DNA of 64,000 nt from Lichenostomus cassidix (taxonomy: Eukaryota > Chordata > Aves > Passeriformes > Meliphagidae). The stretch covers positions 149,734,656 through 149,798,655 of the forward strand of contig CM039182.1 of NCBI GenBank assembly GCA_008360975.2. Reading direction: 5' to 3'. The notes under the pieces are model-generated. The model worked only from the letters and a program-made list of their open reading frames with translations, ran no database searches and had not been told where the DNA came from. Shown in pieces: positions 1-12,305 of the stretch. The position numbers were made by a program, and so were the translations under genes. The stretch's first letter is position 1, and the number at the start of each line of letters is the position of its first letter.

Positions 1-492
1 TGAAATTCAGAGTGAAGTTGCTTTATCTCCATGTAGTTCATCGTTGGATTGATTTTATTCTCCCTTTATGAGCACAAGAAAGTCTGTCTGGATACAGAGC
101 ACCACTTCCCAAATGGTTCTGTCTCTAAACCTGCAGATCTTATCAGGTCTGTATCCCCTGGAATATTGGCTTTGCTGGGAGATGAAGGCCCCAGAGCAGT
201 TTGTGTATGATTTGAGGGAGGTGTGTTCTGACCACAAGTGCCTCAGGGCCAGGGTTGGACAAAGCCCAGACCATCAGCACTGAGTAGATGTTCAAGCAGG
301 TTACTTTACGTATCTTTGTTAGGAGCAGAGGAAAAAGTTTCCCCATGAGGCTTCTTTGTTCAGCTTCCTTGCAAGGCTTAGGCAAGTTAAGACTTCTTAA
401 AAATGCCTCATTTTTTAATGAATCCATGAACTGCAGGCCAGAAACTCTGCAATACCCACCACAACCAAAATGAATTTATATTTTGAAAATTT

Positions 493-760
493 CATCATAG
501 AATCAGAGAATGGTTTGAGTTGAAAGAGACCTTCAAGATCATCTCATTCCCACACCCTGCCATGGGCAGGGACACCTTCCACTATCCCAGGTTGCTCCAA
601 GCCCTGTCCAACCTCTCCTTGAACACTTCCAGGGATCCAGAGGAAACCACAACTTCTCTGACCAACCTCTGCCAGGGCCTCACCACCCTCACAGGGAAGA
701 ATTTCTCCCTAATATCTAATTTAATCTATTTTGTCCATTCCATTCCCAGACCCCTTGCTC
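493..760 (-). mobile_element. CR1 LINE 3'-end fragment, antisense to the window
   Basis: Read on the minus strand this is the 3' end of an avian CR1 element: the block with GGGAAGAATTTCTCCC, the 'caacctgggatagtggaaggtgtccc' type motif and the final CTCTGATTCTATGATG tail are all visible as reverse complements. It is 5'-truncated, as is normal for CR1, and carries no coding capacity. Confidence 0.85.
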
Positions 761-1873
761 TCATGCTGGAATCCCATGGGGAATGGTCAGGGGGAAGGTT
801 TAGGAGTCCATGGCATTGCTCCGAGGTGGTGGAGAGGAAGGAAATTGGACAAGATAGGGCTGATGGATGTGGTAGAAAAGGTCCAAGAACTGCCACACTG
901 TGAATAAGGATGGGGAAAGTTTGCCCCTGTTTTTAAAGGACTTGTGCTCATTTTCACCTGACTGCTCATGCACCTCACTAGAAGATGAAATGTTCTGCTA
1001 AAACTGCAGCAAAAAGAGGCCACAGTGCCTGGGATGCAGCCCTTGTCTAATGATGAACTTTCTGTGTGTCTGGGCAAATCAGTGTAAGCTTTGTGCCTCA
1101 GTTTTCCTTGAGCCTGCTGTGCTAAATAACATCAGACAGCTCCTCTAAATGTCAGGAAATCCAGGAGTGCAGAGCTCCTTTTAGTGAGCAAAAGTAATTA
1201 TTCCTATTTATCACTGAGAACTGGTTGTCTAAAGGTGAGCTTGATGGTCAGACTGGTCACCCAGAGGAGATCCCATTGTGGTTTTTTTGTTTTGTGTGGG
1301 CAGCAGGGATTGTCACCACGTGAATTTTAGTCTTCACGAGGTGGAGTGAGGAGACTCAGGGCTGTGAGGACATAAAACACCAACCTGTGCCTCCCACCTG
1401 AGCTCTCCATGGCCTCTCAGCCCCATGGCAGGGAGGATTAGGAAATCCATGGAATATCCAGCTTGGCAGCTTCTCCCAGTGGCTCTCCTGAAAGGCAATC
1501 AGCGAAACTCTCCTCCCAGAGAGGACAAATCCTTTGTGCCCTGACCATCAGACTTATTTGGATGCACTTTAACCCTCAGTCAGAAAAATAACTGATGCAG
1601 TGAGGTCAGACAGCCCAATTTCATGGAACAGAACAATTTCCAGACTTGTCAAGGCTCTTCCCAGGGCTTTGCAAATCCTTTAATTCAATTACAGCGCTGA
1701 CCAGTTGGAAGATGTGTGTTCATCTCCCAGAGCTCCCTTCTGCTTCAGGCCAGAGCTGCATCTCCAGGGGGTTTAATGGACAAGTGGAATGCTGGTGGGA
1801 TGTCAGGAGGGGATTTGCTGCTTGTCTCTGAGGGAATAAAGTCACCCTCTGCCAGAGCCTGGTGCATGGCAGG

Positions 1874-2058
1874 GTGAGGGTGGTGAGGCTCTGGCACAGA
1901 GAAGCTGTGGCTGCTCCATCCCTGGAAGTGTCCAAGGCCAGGTTGGATGTGGCTTGGAGCAACCTGGGATAGTAAAAGTTGTCCCTGTCCATGGCAGGGG
2001 GTGGAATTCTGTGATATTTCAGGTCACTTCCAACCCAAACCATTCTGGGATTTATGGT
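1874..2058 (+). mobile_element. CR1 LINE 3'-end fragment
   Basis: The stretch runs from a 'gtgaggctctggcacagag' motif through 'aacctgggatagt' and 'tccatggcaggggg' to 'ttccaacccaaaccattctg'. This is the usual order of the CR1 3' untranslated region. It is a short non-coding copy with the tail partly decayed. Confidence 0.85.
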
Positions 2059-3059
2059 GGTGGCCTGAAGTCTGACCCAGCATGAACCTCTGTCTTCCCA
2101 GGTTTGAGGAGATCCTTTCTTGCTGCTGTGGATGGAAATGCAGGCAGCAAAATGGGTGGGAAGCACATCAGTAACCACATCAGTCTCTCTCATTTTTGGG
2201 TGATGGATCCAATCTACCACCATCCAGCCAAGGGGACAGAAATGGAAAGGGTCATAATTGCACTGAGGAGTGATGAGCTGTCCCCAGAACCTGAACTGTG
2301 TCATTTGCAGGTGGGGAAGGAGAAACTGAGGGAATTATTTATTCACAGTTACCCAGGAGGAGCAGAGCAGAGCCGCAACTCAGCTCCTCTGCCCTCTCTC
2401 ATGGCTCTGCTGGTGGCTCTGAGTAAAAGTTAACTGTGGCCTGCATTGGGAGGAGCCCAGAGGAGCTGGGATCCAGAATGCTATTCATTTTCAGCTGTGG
2501 TTATTATTTATTTAATGATGCACAGAGCTCATGTGTCAAATCTTAAGGAATGCTGAGCATCCTTTAAACCTCAGCAAGGCTCCTGACAGCTTCAAGGACA
2601 CTGCACAGGATTATCCCAGGGATTATCGATATCCATGTGATTTTTTCACCCATAATCTGGGTCTGGGGCCTGGGCAAAGGGCTGTTGCAGGTTTTGTGGC
2701 TGTCAGCTGGGGTATCTTTACCTTCAATTTTCCACACACAAATTGAAGGTGCAGTAAAGTTTCACTGCTGTTGGGAATTGCATTCAGACTGATCCTTTCC
2801 AGTCCTGGTATTCCATGTATTGGTCAAAACAGTGCTGGAGAGTTTCTCGACATTTTAAGTGCATTCCAAGGACCGTTTAAGTTACTTGGAGTGATGAGGA
2901 AGGCAGAACTCTGCGATGTAAATGCCTAAAATCCAGGCAGCTTCAAGAAAAATGTGTCTCCAGAGCTGCTGCACATGGAGCAACACAAGGAGAGAGGAGG
3001 GAGCTCCCTGTGTCCAATATTAGGGCAGGATTTGGGTGAGGAATCTCAGAAGTGGCACT

Positions 3060-3241
3060 GGAATGGAATGGAACAGGATGGAATAGAATAGAACAGAATA
3101 GAATAGAATAGAATGGAATAGAACAGAAGTAGAATAGAAAAGAATGAAATAGAATAGAATAGAATAGAATAGAACAGAATAGAAATGAATAGAATAGAAT
3201 AGAAATAGAATAGAATAGAATAGAATAGAATAGAACAGAAT
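3060..3241 (+). repeat. (AGAAT)n pentanucleotide microsatellite, imperfect
   Basis: About 180 bases made of GAATA/GAATG units, with substitutions (GAACA, GAAAT). It directly abuts the 3' end of the antisense CR1 fragment that follows. Read on the minus strand the unit is ATTCT, which is the CR1 tail unit, so the microsatellite probably grew from the element's own tail. An open frame on the minus strand through it is a repeat artefact. Confidence 0.9.
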
Positions 3242-3450
3242 TTTCAGTTAAAAGGGACTTAATTATCAACTCCACCTGCCTGACCAATTCAGAGCAGTCC
3301 AAAGGTTCCTAATGGTGTTTTCCAAATCCTTCTCAAACTCTGACAGGCTTGGGACATTGGCCATCTCTCTGGGAAGTCTCTTCCACCGTTCGACCACCCT
3401 CTGTGTAAATAAATGCTTCCTAAAATCCAGTCTGAAGCAACAGGGAGGTG
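3242..3450 (-). mobile_element. Older CR1-type LINE fragment, antisense
   Basis: The sequence contains 'gggaagtctcttccaccg' followed by a 'ctctgtgtaaataaatgctt' motif. This is the reverse complement of the 'aagcatttcttcacacag' and 'ggaagaggcttccc' blocks of older CR1 subfamilies. It differs from the younger copies in the window and lacks their 'ccatggcagggg' motif. Its 3' end is at the AGAAT microsatellite. Confidence 0.7.
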
Positions 3451-5743
3451 GATTCCATCACAGTGTTCCCAGGAATATCATGTTTGTGGGACAAAATTGT
3501 TTTGATTTTTTCCAGGTAGCTATAAAAAGATAATCCCCTCTCCACCAGCACTTCTGAAGGGCTGCTGTGTTTGTCTCCACTCAGGCATCAGCACCTCAGA
3601 AGTGTTGTTAGGAATGATATCACAGCGCTGGGCATCCCCTGCTTCCCAGCTCCCTTCTACCCAACTCGTTCAGTTTACAAGTGCAAAAGATGCTTTTGCT
3701 AATTGGCAGCTCTGCCAGCTCCTCCTGGGGTCTGGGAAGCAGCTGAGGTTGTCCTGCCTGTTCTCTCTCCAGCAGCAGGGAAGAGCTGCTGCCGCAGTCT
3801 GCGAACCACGACTTACATGACTCCTATTACTGTCACGCCCGAGCATTTCACAGCTTTCAATGTGCTGTTATTGCAACTGGAGCTGAACAAAAAAAAAATA
3901 AAAAATCTCCTTTTCTAGGTCACTTACAGTACAGAATTTTCTTTTGCATTTGCCTTTACCCAGATTAGTGTTTTTGGAGGTTTCAGGAGGGAGCAGTGTT
4001 GGTCCAATGACAAGTGTCACTTCGCTTTGGAGGCTTTCAGGGGTGAGACAACTTCAAAATGCAGCAGAACTGACAGGAACTCTCAGAACATTTTCTGCTG
4101 TTCCGAAGCAGGAGCGACATGGGGACCTGCTCTCAGTTCCCCTGAACAAGGAGCATTTATTTTTGTCCTCCTGGCCTCCCTCCCTCCCTCCCCAGAAAAG
4201 CTTTCAGCAGAGGTGGCCTGGGAGCCCCCAGCTTGTGAGCAGTGCTCCTTCACTCTGACACCACTTGTCATCTCAGGAAAGAAAGGAAGATCAAACAGGA
4301 GGATGGAGTGGGAGCTGTCACATCCACTGTACTTTTCCTGCTCAATTCTGTTCCCCTTGGGCAGGTGAAGGCTGGGACCAGCAGCTTCATCCCTTTGGTC
4401 CTAACCTACCTGTCTCCTCACCGCTCAGGCTGTGGATGACCTTGATTCACAAGCCAGCAGTGTTGGCAGGGACATTTTGGAGGGGTTGGGGGGAATACAG
4501 GCAGATTTGCACCTTAGCACTGTGGTTTCTAAACTTTTTTCCTTTCAGGACCCCTGAGTGTCACTATAAATGTTCTGATTGACTTTCTTCACACACACAT
4601 CCACACACTTGCACCCTCTTTGATTTCCAGACTATCTCTCTCCCCAACTTCTTCTGCTTCCTTGGCGGCTCCAGAAACTTTCTCCCCTGTAAAAACTCCA
4701 CTGTTTATTCCCTTACTCCTTATTTCAATGCTTATCTGCTTCTCTCCTCTGAACAATCCCCTCTACCCACCTTCCTGGCTGGGATGAAAGGAGCTGCAGC
4801 AGCAGCAGGAGTTCCCTTTTTTCCACCCTCTGCAATCTGATCTCCTCCTTTGGAGACTCCTGGCTCCAGTTGCCAGCTTGGCTTTCAGAGAAAGCACCCT
4901 GGCAGTCCCGAGCCAGAGGATAAAAGCTTCCTGCAGGGATTCTGCATTTCATCTGTGATGGTGATCCTGCCTGGCTTATCCCTGTGCTCCCTGCCTCCCT
5001 TGGGCCCTGGGAAAGAGACTGCCAGGAGGGTTGAGTGCATTTAGTCGTTATTGGCTTAATCCATGAGATATCAGTGAGTCGCAGGGGGACTTCTGAATTT
5101 CCCAGCTTGGGAGTTACAGACCCAATCCTGATCCCTGTATCACAAACCTTAAAATGACAGGAGCTGATTCTCCCCCTGGAAGGATGTTGCAATGGGGAAG
5201 CAGAGCCCAAGGAATCTGCTCAGGTCTGCTGGAGGAGCAGAGACAGGGCTGGAGTGATCGCCCTGCCAAGGGAGAAGGCAGAGATAGATGTGTTTGGCAC
5301 TGGTTTGTGTGCATTTTATTGCTGGGCAGATTTGGAGGGGTGGATGGGCAGGAAATAAAGGACATTTCACCCCTAGGACTGTGCCTGCTGCTGCACCATC
5401 AGCAATTCCTGCAAGAAAGGCCTCTCCCGGTGCTGCAAATCCCAGACAGGACAGCAGAGACATTTTTCAGTGTAAATTGCTTCAGCCAGCAGAGTCATCA
5501 TTGCTGCTGCCTGGTAATTGGCAGGTATTTAATTAGCTGAAGAATATTCCACAATCTTCTCACTAAGTGGGAAGTCAGAAATTCCCTTTGGGAGGAATGT
5601 TCTCCCAAGCCTGTCACTGCACCTCAGCTGAACCTCAGCACATAAAGCACAGCAGACAGTTGAGTGTGAGTTTGCACAGATGCTGCAACATCTGTCCAGT
5701 TTGGGCAAGGTGGGCGACTGAAGGTAGGGGTGTCAGTGAAAGT

Positions 5744-5906
5744 GGGAATGGAATGGAGTGGAATGGAATGGAGTGGAATGAAATTATAGAATAGGATAGA
5801 ATAGGATAGGATAGGATAGGATAGAGTAGAATAGAATAGAATGGAGTGGAATGGTGTGGAATTAAATTAGAATAGAATAGAACAGAACAGAACAGAACAA
5901 AATAGA
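5744..5906 (+). repeat. (GGAAT)n / (AGAAT)n microsatellite, imperfect
   Basis: GGAAT units with GGAGT variants pass into AGGAT, AGAAT and AGAAC units over about 160 bases. The internal blocks of a single variant (a run of ATAGG, a run of AACAG) suggest repeated local slippage. Unlike the copy at 3060 no clear CR1 sequence is attached to either end. Confidence 0.9.
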
Positions 5907-6579
5907 ACAGAAATCAAGTCCACAGCCTGGGCTTTTTGGGGAACACTCTGTCCTTTCTGCTTCCAGATGCACAGAGATACAGCAGGACGGGGAGGAGGGA
6001 GGAGAAAGCCTAATGAAGAAATATTGCTGGGAGTAGAGAGGTTTCCACCAGCCTGTATCTCTGCAAGCCGTTTTCATTAGCAGAAAGTGGCTTTAAAAGG
6101 TTTTGATAACAAACCCTCTTTGCCTGAGCTCCAGAGGGGCTGGCAGAGTGTTTGGGTACCAGCGTGGCTTTAGTTAAATACATTTGCAGTAGCAGAGCTG
6201 GGAAATGACTCCCCCTCCTCCCCCGTGACCTGCTTTCCTGAGAAAAGCACAAGCAGATCCGTGTCTCTCTGTTCAGCACCTGCTCCTTATTCCTGCTCCT
6301 TGCAAAATGCTGGGGTGCTGTGTCTCCCAGACCTTTTCTCCAAGACATCCATGGCAGGGGAAAGCAGGAATTAGAGCAGACCTGACCACAGTCATGCTGT
6401 CCCCATAAAGCCACCAGGATTGCATGGCAGGGGAAATCTTCCTGCAGGAAAATTTCTGCCAGCTTTGCAGGTCTGGAGCTTGATTTGTGTTTGCAGCTCC
6501 TGCCCGAGCAGGCTGGAGAAGGGAAGTTTGCTCTGCTGCTCTAGTTTCACTACAATCCTCAGCTCTGCTGCCAGTGGCT

Positions 6580-6637
6580 CCCTGCATCCCTGAATCCCTG
6601 CATCCCTGAATCCCTGCATCCCTGAATCCCTGCATCC
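6580..6637 (+). repeat. 16-bp tandem repeat, about 3.6 copies
   Basis: The unit CCCTGCATCCCTGAAT is repeated three times without change and then partly once more. It is a small non-coding minisatellite. Confidence 0.9.
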
Positions 6638-7689
6638 TCACAGCTGCCAAGGTACACTTCCCAGCAGCCTGGCTTGGAGCCGAATCCAGCTGCCTCACTG
6701 CTGCTGCTCTGTTCCCACTCCTCCCGAGGGATCTCACCTTCTCCCTCTCATCCATTCGGGCTCTGCCCACCAGGGAGATGTCTACATCGACCCCCCTGGT
6801 GAGGAAACATCAGATCAGCCCCCAGGAGGGCTGGGAACGGCTTGTTCAAGGAGAGGGGGCAGCACGATCTTAAACATCAGCATTTATTTATTAGCGTTTA
6901 TTTAGCCCCGACTGCACCAGCCCCCTCACTGCATTAGCATCAGCTCGATTTCCCACAGGTTTCCTCCCCTTGTGCAAATGTAAATGCAAAGCAAAACCTC
7001 TGGATTCCTTCAAACACCCACGTAAGTCAGGGCAGAAATCACGCTGGTCACGTCAGGGTGGGGTTTTGCGGTTTGCTTTGCATTTTATTTGCCCCCTTCC
7101 CTCCCAAAATTTGTAATGAACCAGCATTTCATGTGACAGGACATTTATGGCTGCTCCAGGCACAGCATAGCAATGAGGAGGTGGTGCAGCATCCCTGATC
7201 CAGGATCCAAACGACCTTCAGGAACAGGCAGATGTTGCTTCCCGAAATTTGAGCTGGGAACGAGGGAGGCATTCCATGCGTTCAAGGAGCTGCCAGCTCT
7301 GCTCCACTCGGCTGCTCTGCTCCCATGAAATGCTCATTTTGTGGAGTGCAGAGGAAAAGGAGGCCAAAGGGAAAGGAAGGAGCAAAGGAAAGCAGTGGCA
7401 GGGAAAAAGAGCTGAGCTCGCACTGACTAAACCTTCTCATCTTCAGAGCAGCATCCCCATGTCCCAGTGGGTGGGTGTAGTTGTGCTGTCCTTCTCTGGC
7501 TCCCTGAATTCCTTGGGCCTGGCTCAGAGCTCTCTGATGTCCAGCTGGAGGTTTGGAATTCATCTTCCATTTGATTTTGGTGTTTCCCTGAGGTTCTAGT
7601 CACAGGACAGCCATGCCAGGAACAGCAAAGCTCAAGGCTTTGTCTCAGGAGAAGGATTGTGCCATAAGGGACAGATTCACACAGCTAAG

Positions 7690-7812
7690 GCATGGCAGCC
7701 TCATCCCTGGAAGTGTCCAAGGTCAGGCTGGATGCAGCTTTGAGCAACCTTCTCTAGTCTGGTCATTGCTCATTGCAATGAGCTTTAAATCTCCCTTCCA
7801 ACCCAAACTGTA
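7690..7812 (+). mobile_element. CR1 LINE 3'-end fragment, decayed
   Basis: Recognised by 'tcatccctggaagtgtccaa', 'gatgcagctttgagcaacct' and 'cccttccaacccaaact'. The part between them (about 7755-7785) has diverged and the ATTCTATG tail is lost. Confidence 0.75.
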
Positions 7813-10489
7813 CTTCTTTTCAGGGTGCTCCTAAGTCTGTATCACCCAGGAGAGTCTCATCAGAATGTTAGAGAAACATGACAAAAACACCTCAGGGTTT
7901 TAAAAAATTGAACCTCACAATCCCATCGAGTTCCTCCACCCCCCTCCTCACCCTCACAGGAACAGGGTCTTAAATGCTCCAGCGGAAAATGTGATTTGCT
8001 GGTGCTAAAAGGAGGTGGCAATGCATGAGAGACCTTTCCCCCGGCGATCCCAGGAATGTGCAGCAGTGCAAACACCTGATGTGCCGTGATGGGATGAGGA
8101 TCCTCTGCTCCCAGGGTTGGAGCCCAGGGGTGAACCTGCTTCACCTGCTCCGCTTTGATGGGGATGCTGCCTGAGCTGTGCCTTGCTTTGGGCTGTGAAG
8201 AAGCAGGTGTGAAAGGTGCACTCCCACATTGAGCTCACCCACCATTCCTCTGGAGCTGTCTGGCAGGAGATAAATTAGGAAATGTTCAGTGAGCAGACAG
8301 CCCCAAAGGGCTCGGCAGCTCCCCTGGTTTCAGAGTGATTTGAAAATACCCCCAGCATTTGTTTGTGCAGTGCCAAGCCCTTCTGAAATGATTGCTTGCC
8401 TCCCCTCTCCTTTATCTCAGTGCAGAGGTTTCATTTTTTTTAGAGTGATTGCCTTTCCTTCGCTTTTAATTCCCCTTCTCAGCTGGAAACACCAGAGCAT
8501 GAAGCCATCCAAAGTTCTTAGGTCCAGATATCTCTGTTACTGTGATCCAGCTGCATCTGTGAAAACTTTATTCTTAGGAGATTTGTGTGGGTTTTGCTAA
8601 ATGCATTGAGGCAATTTGTACCTTTAAAGGGCCGCATCTCCATCTTGGTTACGGTTAATCTTTAATCCAGCATCTCCATCTTTGCCTGCAGCACCTTAAT
8701 TTGGCTTCTTGATTTAATTTCTTTTACCGTCTGCTACCTCCTCCCATTCCCAGCCCCTCTGTCACCCGCCTGATTTATTTTTCTTTGTCTCTTTATCCTC
8801 CAGCCCTGCGCTGAGCCATTAAAATGTTCTGATTTAGGTTTCTGAGAAGCAGCATCCCCTGGAGCTGGGGTTTTGGTAGCAGGAGAGCAATCCTTCTTTC
8901 CAACCTGGCCCTGGGGCCTCCTGTACTCTTGGAGACAGGGCAGGGATGTTGGCAGCACTGTTTGTTTGCTCTTTTGGGAAGTGCTGTTTGGAGCTAGACA
9001 GGAGGCAATCAGTGTCTCCATCCCTGACTTTGCCACGGAAAGCTGGGAAGAGCATCAGGATGGATATTTCAGAGAGGGGGAGGCTGAGAAACAGAGAGCA
9101 CAAGGGACAGGAGATCTGGACCAGAGCTGGGACTTGCAGGCTCTCTGTTCAGAGCTAACAACAAACTTCCAGCTCCCTCTTTCCTTTCAGTCCCACAGAC
9201 CAGAAATTTTGGGGTTCAAAATCCCCTGGTGGGCAATCCCACTGCCCATTGCTAGGGTTTGGTGTGAGTTTGGTTGTGGTCATCTAAATCCTTCTGCTGC
9301 CCTGAGCTCTGGCTGAGGATTGGTTTGGGGGATCTGGGGGGCTTTGGGCTCTGTTGGGGTCATCCAAGAAGCTGGAAGTGCTGAGCAGCAAACAGGACAT
9401 GTGAGAACAGAGAATGCTAGCTATTTCTTCCCAGGTGTTTGCACTGCTCTCCCAGCCTTTAATCCAAGTGCATTTGCACATCCTTGAGCAGCCAAAAGGA
9501 GCATTTCCAGCTCATTCACCGCTGGCTGCAATGTCCTACATTTCCATTGGCACCTGCTACGCTCAGCAAAAGCATTCCCTACCTTGTTTACCCATTCCTC
9601 CCATCTTTCCCAGGGGGTTTGAGTGTGGGACTGTGATGTCCAGGTGCAGGAGATGGTTTATCCTGCTAATGCTCTCAGTTCCTCAGTGGATTTTCCCTGG
9701 AATGTTTTTCATACATATGACAAAGCTGCTGCTCGTCCCTTGGGTGCGTTGATTGTTGTTTTCTGTGTAACCAGGAAACTTTCCCAGTTTCTCTGGGATG
9801 TTTATAGGATGTCTGGCTGTTGTTCAAGGCAGAGGAGTTGCCTGGACCAGCTACAGGTTAATTCCTGATGCGGAGCCACATCCTTTTCTAAACAGAAAGG
9901 CAGAGTCCCATTTTTGGGGCTGTGATCCAGTTTGATCCTTCCTCGCTTGAGAGGGAATAACTGCAAAACCAACCCCAGATCTCTGGCATCTCTTGGTAAT
10001 TGGGAAATGACAGCAGGAAAGCTGACATGGCAGCTGAGGGAGTGAGCTGAATATCTCAGTTTCAGGAGGGTCCTGCAGGGTGGTACAACAGGGGGACAAC
10101 CTGGCTCCAGTTCTTGCCTTGCAGGAGCTGCCAAAACATTTCCATGCAAGCTCAAGGACACCGGAGGAGCTGCCCCTGGAGAAAACCATCCTGCAAAGCC
10201 TGGATAAGCAGCTGTGAATGTCACGTAGGGGTGGGAGGGAGGCAGATCCATCACTCACTGATTTCACCTTGTCCTCTGCTGGAAAGGAGCCCTATATGAT
10301 AATGAGAGCAGCCATCCTCCTGCTCACCTCTCCATCCCCCTTTTGTCCCACTGATACACTTCCCTCCTCTTGGAAAAGCTGGCTTCAGAAAGTCCCAACC
10401 TCTGTTTACAATACTTTCACAGTAGCTCTTGTTTCACCTTTTTCCCAAGGTGATCATAACACTCAGTGCATTTAGGCAAGACTGGGAAT

Positions 10490-10634
10490 TGGTTGAGTCA
10501 CCAGCCCTGGAGGGATTTAAAAGATGTGTAGATGTGGCACTTGGGGACATGGTTTAGTGGTAGGTTTTGCAGTTCTGTGTTAACAGTGGGACTGAAACAT
10601 CTTTTTCAACCCAAACCATTCAATGATTCTATGG
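10490..10634 (+). mobile_element. CR1 LINE 3'-end fragment
   Basis: It contains 'gatgtggcacttggggacat', 'ggtttagtgg', 'caacccaaaccattcaatg' and a closing ATTCTATGG. These are the ordered landmarks of one CR1 subfamily 3' end. It is non-coding. Confidence 0.85.
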
Positions 10635-10782
10635 TTTTTGTTGTTCTGATACTCTGGTGTAGCAGGAAAGATCCAGTGGGGCACCTTTGTCCTGAAGTAT
10701 ACCTTATTTATAAGATTTATTTATAGCCTAATACCATTTTTGTTTTGCTAATTTTATGTATAAATCTTATTTGCAATCTTAC

Positions 10783-10809
10783 TCATAACTCCTAATCTAG
10801 GAGTTATGA
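10783..10809. repeat. Perfect inverted repeat, 11-bp stem and 5-base loop
   Basis: TCATAACTCCT and its exact reverse complement AGGAGTTATGA flank the loop AATCT. The surrounding 80 bases are AT-rich and lie between two CR1 fragments. The role is unknown; it could be a chance palindrome or the remnant of a small transposable element. Confidence 0.8.
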
Positions 10810-10991
10810 CTTGGACTTCTTACATTAAGGAATCCCAGAAAAGCTGTAAAGGTGTTTTTAGCTCTGCATAACAATAGGAAATTTAAGAGTGGGAGATAAA
10901 GTCTTGAAATGCTGATATATTGTAGAAATAGACTGAAAGGAGCTTCAGTCTTGTAGTGAGGTTTGTTTTAAATATTTCTCCCAGAAAACAA

Positions 10992-11281
10992 GTGACAGGA
11001 CAGGAGGAAACAGACTCAAGCTTCACCAGGGGAGATTTAGTTTGGATATTACGAAAAATTTCTTCACGGAAAGGATTGTCAAGCACTGGAAGAGGCTGCC
11101 CAGGGAAGTGGTGGAGCCACCATCCCCAGAAGAGGTCAAAAAATGTGTGGATGTGGCACTTGAGGACAGTGGCGAACACTTGAGGGTTTAGTGGTGAGCA
11201 TGGTGCTGGTAGATGGTTGGATTTGATGATTTTAAGAGTCTTTTCCAACCTTAGTGATTCTACAATTTGATGATTCTGTGG
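10992..11281 (+). mobile_element. CR1 LINE 3'-end fragment, longer copy
   Basis: The order 'gacaggacaggaggaaacag', 'aggggagatttagtttggat', 'ggctgcccagggaagtggtg', 'gatgtggcacttgaggac' and 'ttttccaaccttagtgattc' is that of a CR1 subfamily distinct from the 'ccatggcagggg' copies. It ends in a short TGATTCT tail. It has no intact reading frame. Confidence 0.9.
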
Positions 11282-11685
11282 AAGCAGTCCAAGGTCATCT
11301 TCTGCAGCCACTGACATGAGCTGACCTGATGATACCAGAGTCTGCAGTGTGGCTAAATATGAGAATTATTTTTCTTTTTTTCTTCTTAAAGCCATGAAGC
11401 CGAGGGATTAGAGGGAGGTGTTGGCTTTTCTGTTTCTGTTTCAGAGGGTTCTGTAGAGGAGCTTGAAAATGTCATCCTTTTAAAGGAAAAAAAATCCACA
11501 AGACAAAAAAGACTTCAAATATGACTTACAGGAAAAAAAAGGCCAACAAAAAACCACCCCAAAACCAAAACCCAAAACAAATAAAAAAACCACTCATGAT
11601 ACTTCAAGTTCTGATCCTAATTTGATGCTGTGGAAGAGACCAGATTTGTAATTATTAAACCACCACTAGAATTGGGGTAATTCTG

Positions 11686-11825
11686 TCATAGAATGGTTTG
11701 GGTTGGAAGAGACTTTAAAGATCAATTTCTTCCAAACCCCTGACCTGGACAGGGACATCTTCCACTATCCCAGGCTACTCCAAGCCCCATCCCACCTGCC
11801 CTTGGGCACTTCCAGGGATGAGGTC
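11686..11825 (-). mobile_element. CR1 LINE 3'-end fragment, antisense
   Basis: It begins with TCATAGAATGGTTTGGG, the reverse complement of the CR1 tail, and continues with 'ttccactatcccagg' and 'cttccagggatg'. It is a 5'-truncated non-coding copy. Confidence 0.85.
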
Positions 11826-12198
11826 AGGAAGGAATATTTCCCTGGGCTGGATGTTCAGAGGCTTTTGAACTGGTTTTGAACACAGTGACACCTCGCAGGG
11901 ATTTCCACATTTGTTTCTGGTTTAAAGACCAAGAACCCAAGACCAAGCACCTTTGGTTTCTCCATTTCTTCTCTGCATAGTCAATGGTATCACATATTCC
12001 TTATCAAAACCCTGACACGTTCAGGATTGTTCACTGAAATATTGGGCAGGACAGAGGAGTCCTTCTGGGGGTTCATGCCAATGAAACATCTGTCCTGTGA
12101 CTGCCTTTGGAAAAGAAGTTTGGCAGAGAAATGCAAGGAATTTGGCATCACCCGCCAAGATCTCCCTCATCCCACCATTCTTCATGCACTGAACCCTA

Positions 12199-12305
12199 AA
12201 ACCACAGAATGCTTTGGGTTGGGAGGAACCCCAAAGATCACCCAGCTCCAACCCCACCTTCCACTAAACCAGGTTGTTCCAATCCCCATCCAACCCGGCC
12301 TTGAT
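12199..12305 (-). mobile_element. CR1 LINE 3'-end fragment, antisense, short
   Basis: 'agaatgctttgggttggga', 'aagatcacccagctccaacc' and 'ccatccaacccggcctt' mark a short antisense CR1 tail. Confidence 0.8.

Noticed and set aside
2943..3302. 119-codon minus-strand open frame rich in Ser/Phe/Tyr/Ile/Leu
   Set aside because: It is the AGAAT microsatellite in translation.
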